DNA from: Rotaria sordida
Lineage: Eukaryota > Rotifera > Eurotatoria > Philodinida > Philodinidae
Length of the DNA stretch: 64,000 bases
Assembly (NCBI GenBank): GCA_905250125.1
Contig: CAJNOL010001110.1
Coordinates: 1-64,000 of the forward strand
Reading direction: 5' to 3'
Position numbers and translations under genes: made by a program. Of the stretch, positions 50,201 through 58,654 are shown piece by piece (positions within the stretch are counted from its first letter, which is position 1; each line of letters opens with the position of its first letter). The notes beneath the pieces were generated by a model, which was not told the origin of the DNA, did not search any database, and saw only the letters and a list, made by a program, of their open reading frames with translations.

Positions 50201-50717
50201 AGTTTCTCGTTGTCTAAAAAATTTATGCTTCTCGTCATCTCCAGAGTGAAATCCTGAAAATAAACAAGATTACCATTAATTTGTTATATAATTAGATTGT
50301 AATAAAACATTGCCATGTAGAAAAAAACCTACTATTGTATCTACAAGTTCTAACTGCATTCGATAAAAATAATATGTAATCTCTAATAGATGTGTAATTC
50401 GCGAAAAATATTTTGAGCTTCTCATTGACAATTTACAGCATTTTCTATTTTCCCAGTCTGTAAAGTTTGATTTAACTCTTCTTTGAAAAACTCATCATGA
50501 TAAGTAGTGAGATCTTTTCTCAAATTAAGAACCATTAATTGAATGAAAAGATAGTCCAGCAAATAAATTATAGATTAAAATAACACTAAGATTAGGGTAT
50601 TTCTTATATAAAATATCGTACAAAAATATCATAGTTTATTTTAATTTGTTTTTGATAAATAATGAAAAGTAAAAAGTTTATATGTAAAATAAATATAAAT
50701 GGTAAATGACGCCCCTA
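47280..50717. mobile_element. hAT-like non-autonomous transposon with long terminal inverted repeats, 3.4 kb
   Basis: The ends are TAGGGGTGT (47280-47288) and its near-complement ACGCCCCTA (50709-50717). The flanking 8 bp are ttctgcat (47272-47279) and ttctgcac (50718-50725), a 7/8 match, as expected for a hAT target duplication. The inverted repeats continue inward for about 400 bp: 47450-47860 and 50298-50700 share aactatgatatttttgtacg, actcatcatgataagtagtg, ttgacaatttacagcatttt and so on, as reverse complements. The left arm has an extra AT-rich hairpin of about 150 bp near 47310-47460 (core gcaggatttacat and its complement). The 2.4-kb interior shows no transposase-like frame; its short minus-strand frames (47874-48062, 49091-49312) have no motif. 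The arm similarity is high, so the insertion is not ancient. Confidence 0.85.
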
Positions 50718-52485
50718 TTCTGCACGTTTTGAAAGAGAATGTATGCTCTGTTGTTCGATGAATTTCTTCAACGAAGACGATAAAATGCTGAGAGTTGCTT
50801 AGAAAGAGGTCGTCACTAGCTTCAGACTTTTTTAATATCAAAACTCTGTTTAAGAAGGTAGTGCAAGAGATATCTGTAGTCAATTAAGTAAAAAATGTGA
50901 ACTCGACGTGTTTTTTAATTTATGTAAATAAAATAGAAACCTTGAAATTTCATTCAGATGAGACTAGATCGTGCAAAAAAGTAAATATTGTCAAGAGCTC
51001 TTTATTAGAAGTATATCCGATTTTTATGAGTATCTAAACAATAGTAATCTTTATCTCAATGAAATCAAGTTTCACATTAACGATAACAGTAAGTATTGAA
51101 GACTTAGGAGCGTGCTATCGACCTTATTACCCAGAATTATTTTTATCGAATGTGATACACAATGTACAATTAATTCAAAAATCGAATAAAAACTATTTTC
51201 GCGACATTCTTGTATGGTTAAATGGAGCTCGACCAGCTCCACATAGTTTTACATCCGAAAAAATTTCAGATGCTATCTTCATGAGAAAATACTTCAAAAG
51301 ACTGTTAGCGCAATCCTTGTGAGATTAAAATTAATGTATAATCAGACATACGTCATCAGCGTCGTTAACTTTAAAGGCTCACACTACAATAATTATTTTA
51401 TACATTCTAATAAGTATTAGTAAAATACACTCTCATCCACTCACATCCGCTCTGAGTGCTGTTTAATTCGATGATGGAATCAATCAATAGAGCATTGAAT
51501 TCTCCATTCGTGAGACTTCGCTCCGACCCTTTTTCTTGCAAAATTCTTAAACAAAAACTTGAATACCATCTTTATGGATCCATTCTCAGCCACTCTCACT
51601 CAGATCTTAATAAGAAAAATAATATTCGATAATAAACAAAATTATCGAAGGACTCTAATATATATGAACGTATTGAACCTAAAATTAGATCTTGTACTAT
51701 TCTTCCTGAATCCTTTGCTCTTTTTTCTTGAGTCTATATTACCAAGCACATGATTAATGAAATGCATGTCATACATGTCTTGCGGGATAAGTTATTTGAG
51801 TCAAGTTTCTTTTATGTTCTCTTGCACATGGTAGGTATCTCGTCAGTACAAGAGTATGAAGAAAAATGTATCTGGTTTTCTTTTGTACATTAATATGCGA
51901 TCGCTATTGCTGAATGGATAAGAAAACATAATTTATTTTCTTTTTCGCCTAGTCACTGTTGTACTTCTTGCATTTGTTCTACCCGGTTTCGGTCCAACTA
52001 ATCTACCTAGGTTGAAGGTATTAGTTATATCTGCAATAGATCGTTGAGTCTTAAAACTATATTAATTCGAAACAACATCTTTTCATTCGTTTATTGACAT
52101 TTTATTTCAAGCTTGAGGATGATGTTGAAATCTAAAGAAAGAACAGTGTTCTATTTGTTTTATTAAAGTAGACCTTTATCGAGTGCAAGAAAACATGACT
52201 GACATAACTCATTACGCAGCGCATATATGACATTTATTGAAGGGGGAAAAAGCGAGACTTCGTACTTAACCGTACTTCAGAAATATCGAAGCCTCACTTT
52301 TCTTCCCTGTCTAGGCACATGATACAGGAGTTGTTAGTTTCCATTTCGGGAATGAACTCTCTCTCATTCCTGAGAACGGACTCTCTTTTTGATAAGTTTT
52401 CTACTTGTTTTTCTTTTGTTTCCACATTCAGTCTTTATTTAATACTTGTGGATGTTTTCTTATTTTATACTTATGGATGCCAGCA
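50718..52485. other. spacer between the hAT-like element and the acyltransferase gene
   Basis: I recognise no gene. Short frames at 50726-50883 (minus) and 51059-51322 (plus) have fairly balanced codons but no family motif. The last 200 bp before 52486 contain gaatgaactctctctcattcctgag and a pyrimidine-rich stretch ending in cacattcag (52423-52431), which could be a 5' UTR splice acceptor of the acyltransferase gene. Confidence 0.4.
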
Positions 52486-55400
52486 ATGCTTACTTATCGC
52501 AACGAAATCGATGGACTACGAGCACTTGCCGTACTGTCGGTTATTTTTTATCACGCCGGTTTTGTTCGGCTGGTTCCTGGAGGCTACGTTGGTGTTGATA
52601 TATTTTTTGTCATCAGCGGGTATCTAATTGCATCACTTATCGACATGGAGCTCAGAGAAGGAACATTTTCGCTTATTCATTTCTATGAAAGACGGTGTCG
52701 TCGAATTATTCCAGCACTATATGTTATTTCGTTCATTAGCTGCTATTTTGCTTACCGTTGGATGCTCCCAGGTCAGCTAAAAGAGTTTGGATATTCTCTG
52801 ATTTCTGTTGTCACTTTTTCTTCGAATATATTCTTTTGGTGGAGAGACGACAGATATTTTTCACGACTAAGCGAGTTAAATCCTATGGTTCACACGTGGA
52901 GTTTGGCTGTGGAAGAACAGTTCTACCTTATTTTCCCATTGCTGTGCTACCTGCTCGTCAGAAAGTGGCGTTGCCTGGTCGTTCTTCTTTCGTTATTCAT
53001 GCTGCTCAGCTTTTTTCTTGCGCAATGGGGAGGCAACATCCAATCTATCTCAAGTATTACATTTTACATGTTTCGACAACATACTTTGGCATCATTTTAC
53101 ATGCCTATAGGACGCGTATGGGAGCTATTAATTGGTACTTTCGCCGCATTTTACCTTAGAACTAAAAATTCAGTCACGTATGTATTATATTTTTGAAATC
53201 TTTTCTCTTCCAGTTCACTAATTGCACTGACAGAGTAACCTTTCTAAGGGTGTATTTATTATCTACCAGATCTTCGAAAAGTCACCGACCACAAAGAAAC
53301 CATTGAAACCACATGGATTGTGTTGATAACTCATGAACGATAGCTCGTCATCGAAATAACAGATGATTATGAGACAAAATAATACAACCTATATGAAGAT
53401 CAGTTAAGTCCTGTGAAACATAAAAATTTGTGTTTATAGATACGCGAATAATGGTACTGTTGTGTGAGTTTTGAATCAAGCTGAGAAGATAGTAGTGGCT
53501 ATCTTCTTGTGTGCTTTAGTGGCGAAAGAGATCGGTGCAACTTCGTTTGCAAATTTTTATGAAGTCATGAAACCTTTTGAAGTTCCTTGTTTCAACATGA
53601 AATTCAATAATCATTGAAAATTATGCTTCATAAAGGCACTTGAGTAGTAGCACTAAAGTCTTTAGTAGAATCTGTAGCAATTCAGATGTATATGTGACTT
53701 ACGGAAAGGCTTATACGTAGCTAGACAGTCTAGAAATACGATCAATGGCTCATACCGATCTACCGACTGGTTCAGTCTATTCTGAAAAAACCCTACCAGT
53801 TGCATGTTTGTATTAATTCACTAGTAGAATTTTCATCATTAAACTTCTAAAATAAATCCATCAATTCATGTTTACCAACTTGATCCAAAATCATGCGGCT
53901 ATCAATATCATTGGTGTCGTAAAACTTTTTCAACAAGCTTTTCATACTGTTCTTACATACGTTCATAAAAATTAAATGTATATTATAATAAGCGGCAGAA
54001 CTCTCTATCGAGTCATAAAGATAGTTCGTAAAACATAAGCCAGCATGGCATTCAGTGTGTCAGCTTCTGAAATCTCTACTGAGTAAGGAAATGTAACACA
54101 TTGCAAAGACATCATCAGTTTCATGAGGATGTTTAAAAAAACCGGGATTTCATACATGTCTCTCGTCTAGCGAGGTTTATGCTATTTTAAGATTTTTACG
54201 AGTGTTCACCTGTTCTACGAGGTATCAAAAGAATCTGTTTAATGCAGGAAAAGTACAACTATTTTCAAGTTGCATAAATTGCACATTATTAAATGTGTCG
54301 CGTATACTTTTCAGCTCTAGACAATTGCCCAGATTATGGAAACAACTTTTTTCTTTACTGGGACTCTTGATGATCACAGTATCCGTCCTATTTCTTGACA
54401 ATCGTTTCATACCTACATTTCCTAACTGCTACACATTGGTGCCTACGTTGGGAGCAGCTTTGATTATTATCTTCGGAGAACATGACACATTAGTCGGACG
54501 TTTGTTATCTGTAAGACCATTACGTTGGGTGGGTCTAATCTCTTATAGCGCCTACCTTTTGCATCAACCTCTATTGGTGTATCTTCGTCTACAATCAATT
54601 GAAATGCAAAATGTCTCGAATATCAATTTCATTGTTGTTACCGTTTTGCTGCTTGCTACACTCAGCTATTTCTTTGTCGAACAACCATTCCGCAATCGGG
54701 CTCTGTTTTCCCAGAAGCAGATATTCTCTATTTCAGGGATAGGTACACTTTTAATGTTTTTTGTGGCATTGTTTCTCATTCGCACCGCCAATAATCGATA
54801 TGTAATAATGAGCAAAGAAGTAGATACATATTTGTATGATATCGAACCCATCGAACTCTCAAACTATGTTACTCGCAGATTTGACAATCACATGAAAAAG
54901 TACCCAACGTTTTCAAATCAGCCAGCAATGACAAATAGAAGAATTATACTCATTGGTGATAGCTTTGCACAAGACTTTTTAAACATGGCCGTGGAAACAC
55001 GCAGCCTAATTGACTACGAAATACGTTGCCATTATGTTAGAGTCTATTGCCAAATTTATATGGGCCCCGAAGATAGACTACAATGGATTTCTCCGGCACA
55101 TAGGCAACTTTGCATCGATGTTAACGATATTAGATTTGCATTGCCACTTATCCGCCAGGCGAATATCATCATACTAGCAGGTTACTGGTTGGAATGGAGT
55201 GCGACACGATTGCCGAAAACAATAGAATTACTAAATCTAACACAGAGCCAAAAATTGTTTGTTTTAGGAGTGAAGAACTTCGGTAAAATGAACCTTACAT
55301 TGTATATGAACAAATCGTATGAATATCGCATACAACAATTGCAACACCCAGAAGAAGATTTTGTGAAAGTGAATACGATAATGAAGCGAACTTTGAAGAG

Positions 55401-55572
55401 ATCAATATTTGTCGATGTATTGAGTATGACTTGTAACCGGTACAACGGTACGTGCCCTGTTTTCACTCCAGAAGGGAAACTGATTACATACGATGGTTGG
55501 CACACAACGAAGTATGGTGCTCGATATGTAGGTGACATTATTTTTAAAAAATTTCCACTAAACCAATTGTAA
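52486..55572 (+). CDS. bacterial-type acyltransferase-3 (OafA/OatA-like) with C-terminal SGNH domain
   Basis: Acyltransferase-3 membrane proteins move acyl groups onto sugars on the outer face of the membrane; a fused SGNH domain completes the transfer or removes the group. Two exons, 52486-53177 and 54315-55572, joined across a 1137-nt GTATGT-AG intron, give 1950 nt and 649 residues in one frame. The N terminus has the family block RNEIDGLRALAVLSV and the catalytic-type histidine in FYHAGF (about 23). GGYVGVDIFFVISGYLIASL and HTWSLAVEEQFYLIFPLL follow. Exon 2 continues with hydrophobic helices, including ISYSAYLLHQPLLVYL. The SGNH part shows IGDSFAQDF (Ser about 447) and ends with DGWHTTKYG (Asp about 624, His about 627), giving a complete triad. 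I chose the ATG giving MLTYRNEIDG; in-frame alternatives are at 52477 and 52405. A poly(A) signal follows 15 nt after the stop. Similar fused proteins exist in bacteria and in nematode oac genes. Transfer from bacteria is likely but not proved. Confidence 0.88.
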
Positions 55573-55586
55573 AATGTAATCAATAT

Positions 55587-55592
55587 AATAAA
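55587..55592 (+). terminator. poly(A) signal of the acyltransferase gene
   Basis: AATAAA starting 15 nt after the acyltransferase stop codon, on the coding strand. Together with the well-formed intron it shows the gene is organised as a normal eukaryotic transcription unit. Confidence 0.65.
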
Positions 55593-55616
55593 TGGTGCTC
55601 ATGATCCTATAAAAGA

Positions 55617-55885
55617 CGGAGTATGAGTGTGTGTGAGTGTCTGTGAATGTGGGTGTGTGTGAGTATGAGGGCATGGTAAATTCCGCTTTCCAGGAAATTC
55701 AAATTTGACTGCGCCTCAAGTGAAGGATGATTTCAAGAAGGGTATGGTATGGATTGGCTTGGCTTGGGTTGGGATGGGTTGAGTGTGGGTGTGGGTGGGG
55801 TGTGGGTGGGTGGGATGCGGGTGTGGATGTGCGTGTGGATGTGGGTGTTGTTTTCTTTTAAGTCACACCCCACACCCTCACCATC
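55617..55885. repeat. GTGTGGG-rich tract, right block
   Basis: The tract has several degenerate G-rich runs: gtgtgtgagtgtctgtgaatg near 55627, then ttgggatgggttgagtgtgg near 55768 and gtgggtggggtgtgggtggg near 55790. It ends in a C-rich stretch (cacaccccacaccctcacc, 55863-55881) that can pair with it. As at 46.3 kb, the G-rich run is followed after a short T-rich linker by its C-rich partner. The unit is close to TGTGGG. It starts about 45 bp after the acyltransferase stop codon. Confidence 0.75.
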
Positions 55886-56722
55886 GATTGATGAATGATG
55901 AATTTATGTTACGTGTACTTGATTCAGTGTCATTTCAGAAATTTATTAAAGAACGTAATCCACCATGTCGATTATGTGATATATTTGATGATGTTTATGC
56001 ATCAATTTAAGATCAACTAAGACGTGAAAATCATCCAATAACAATAAATTATTCAATTTGATAAAAAGTAAATAAAGTTGCTTTACAACTACAATAAATC
56101 TATAGTTTTCGAACGAACAAATAGAGGATTTTATCAGTTTCGTTCGAGGAGAACATGGAAGATAGTTATTCGAATTATATCTTGAATTATAGGCCTGAAC
56201 TTTCATTATTAATAGCACATAGCAAGACTAGAATTTCATCGAAAAAGTAAAACATTTTCATGAATTTTTTCCATATCTTGCTGAAACGAGAGAATTTGAA
56301 ATGATTTCGCCTTATATAGAATAGAAGAAAACGACATTCTGATACTCCCTCTTTCGATTGCTGAAAATCCAAAGGATCGTAATTTTGCAAATAAATAGAC
56401 GAAAATCGGCAATTTGGCCGATTAAATAACGATATGATGTCACAGTTAATCGACCCGATATATCGTCGATTTTGATTACATAGGGTAGCATACAAGATAA
56501 AGGAGAAAATGAAAACATGCACGTGATCGAAGAAACAGATAAGAAAAATATATCTATATCTCTCTATATGTCTATCTATATATACAGAAACAAATAATAC
56601 TATCCGCACATTCATCTAGGTATTATTCAAATTCATTCGTCTATTAGCTTCATAACATGGCAACAAGTGCTGAAATACTTCACGAGAATGTAATACAATA
56701 ATAACACCATAAAACGATATTT

Positions 56723-56747
56723 TTTGTTGTTGTTGTTGTTGTTGTTT
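56723..56747. repeat. (GTT)n microsatellite
   Basis: About seven GTT units in a row just in front of the coiled-coil-like piece of the disrupted gene. A simple trinucleotide repeat in intron-like sequence. Confidence 0.8.
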
Positions 56748-56931
56748 AGATTAATCGACTTATGGAGCTCAATACAAAAAATACTGAAGTAATTGAAATT
56801 AAAAAAAAATGATACAGATACTTAAAGAAGAGGTCGACAAATTGTATCTTCTACAGGAGAAATGTAATGATGAAATAAAATCGTTATACGAACAATTGAG
56901 AAAGAACATTCATCAAAAGACATCCATGTTT

Positions 56932-57360
56932 GTTAGCGTCAACAGATGACACTATGTCGACGCTAACTTAACTGAACTCCGGTCAATTGGTTTCGTCTTA
57001 TTTTCTCATTTGTCGACGTCTTCCTTTTCGTTCTATAGTTAATTGGATTTTTCTCTTTCGTTCGTTCAATAGTAAGATTTCTCTTTTTCGTTCTGTCTAT
57101 CTCTCTCTTTAGAATTTTTTCTGATTTTGATATTGTTCAGTTGCTATTTTGTTTTGATGTAGAGCAGTAGCATTTATACTACCTCTCCTGTGTGTGTGTT
57201 ATTTTGTCTTCATGAAATAAATTATCCAGTTGAACTGATCTCACATCCCCTCCTTAGCTGATCAAGTTACCTTTGGCCATCAAGGTAAGACCCCTTTATA
57301 TTCTATTATAACATCGTCACTAACGTTGACCTAGCAATGTTTTAATATATTATCTTTTTA
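56932..57360. repeat. pyrimidine-rich insertion-like segment, possibly a solo LTR
   Basis: The segment begins with an inverted repeat (gttagcgtcaac, then gtcgacgctaac). It is rich in TTCGTTC/CTCTTT words and contains an AATAAA near 57216. It separates the coiled-coil piece from its possible downstream exon. TG...CA-like ends could be drawn (for example at tgacactatg and gatctcaca), but I found no flanking duplication, so the LTR reading is weak. Confidence 0.3.
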
Positions 57361-57834
57361 GATGCTGTAAATGATAATAAAAAAATAAATGCTCAACTAC
57401 ATATTTTGATTACATATCATACGGTTCAACAACGTTTTCAAATCAATAGGAAACATCAAATTCACAAACCAATACATATACTTGTATCAAATAAAGACCT
57501 TTATACTTTTGTTGAACTATGTAGTCAAATTTTGTTGTGGCTAAAAGAAATAATAGTAATAAAAGATACAAGTCAATCAAAAGAACTATCTTTTTGAAAG
57601 AATCTCAAATTTGATTTAAACGAAAAATATATCGCCTGTAAAAGAGATATTATACGAATGAAATTGAATGAGCTTTCATATAACAATCATATTTCTTTTT
57701 TTCTTAATGAAATTTCTTCAGTTTACGTTCAAATGAACAGAATGAAATGAGTTTATATATATATATTCAAAATTGACGGAAGAAAAAGAGCATCCAATGA
57801 CTATGATGTAAATGGACGGTATATCAATGTTTAA

Positions 57835-58540
57835 GGGTACCCCCCCTCTTTAGTGACCAAAAACTCGATTTCGAGCTGAACCTAAGATACGATAGCCTGA
57901 AGTGCCACATGCAACTAGAGACATTATTCGAGTCTAAATATTTTACTTTTACGTAGTTATTAGATCGAGAAAAATTTTTTTTCATAGTAATCGTATGTAA
58001 ATTTTTTTCTTTTACTTAGCGTTTTGTAAAACAGCGATTTTCTGAATCTTGACACATTACGACCCCTCTTAAAGTTTGTCCGATCGAGCTGAAAATTTTA
58101 CCACTAATACTTTGAAGTATTCTCCAGAGGTAAAATAAAGTGTTTTCATTTTTGATGTTTCTACTCGGAGTTACAGGGTCGCAAAAGTCAAGACCCGAAG
58201 CACAAACTCAAATCTTGGCGTATTTCTCTTATAAAAAAAAAAGAAAGTGAGATTTTTGGAAATCCTTAAATTTACCTCTGAGGAATAGTGTTAGACATCT
58301 ATAAACAAAATTTCAGCCCAATTGGACAAGCTTTAAGGGGGGTCGTAATGTGTCAGGATGCGGACCTCTGGAAAACCAGAGTTTTCCTGAAAAACCCCAC
58401 AACACTTCTTTTAAATTTTTTTTCCTCGAACACATATCTCTTTATTTTTAGTGCTCTCTGTGTGCTAAAAATTTCAGCTTGATTGGTTGTACCGTCTTCG
58501 AGAACTAGCAAGTGTCAAAAAAGAGGGGGGGGAGGTACCC
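57835..58540. mobile_element. TTAA-flanked piggyBac-like MITE, 706 bp
   Basis: The element starts GGGTACCCCCCCTCTTT and ends with the complement AAGAGGGGGGGGAGGTACCC. It is flanked on both sides by TTAA (57831-57834 and 58541-58544), the target duplication of piggyBac elements. An inner inverted pair (gacacattacgacccctc near 58051 and gggtcgtaatgtgtc near 58340) adds structure. There is no transposase frame; the 64-codon frame inside is incidental. A TA-duplicating element with TAAGGGTACC ends is the alternative reading. Confidence 0.75.
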
Positions 58541-58654
58541 TTAATTTTTGTTCATGAGTTGACCTATTCTATTTCACAATGACGAAAGTAGTCGAAAGCA
58601 AACAATGATCATATATATATCGTTTGACAAAAGTGTCGCGTCATATAATAAAAT

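Larger units (their letters stand above)
55889..57597 (+). pseudogene. disrupted gene with a coiled-coil part, family unknown
   Basis: Three coding-like pieces follow one another on the plus strand. 55889-56068 reads MLRVLDSVSFQKFIKERN, then PPCRLCDIFDDVYASI, a stop, and DQLRRENHPITINYS. 56748-56947 reads INRLMELNTKNTEVIEIKKK, a stop with a frame change, then QILKEEVDKLYLLQEKCNDE and IKSLYEQLRKNIHQ, a heptad-like coiled coil. 57361-57597 follows a splice-acceptor-like tatctttttag and reads DAVNDNKKINAQLHILITYH and further to a TGA at 57595. Stops inside the first two pieces argue for a pseudogene. The coiled coil faintly recalls Sec2/Rabin-type proteins, but I would not name it. The pieces might also belong to more than one gene. 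Confidence 0.45.

Noticed and set aside
51059..51322. 87-codon plus-strand frame with balanced codons
   Set aside because: I recognise no family and no splice partner; it could be a gene relic but I cannot support it.
52758..53159. 133-codon frame inside the acyltransferase exon
   Set aside because: A shadow of the real frame, which carries the family motifs.
55182..55583. 133-codon minus-strand frame opposite the SGNH domain
   Set aside because: Antisense shadow of the acyltransferase.
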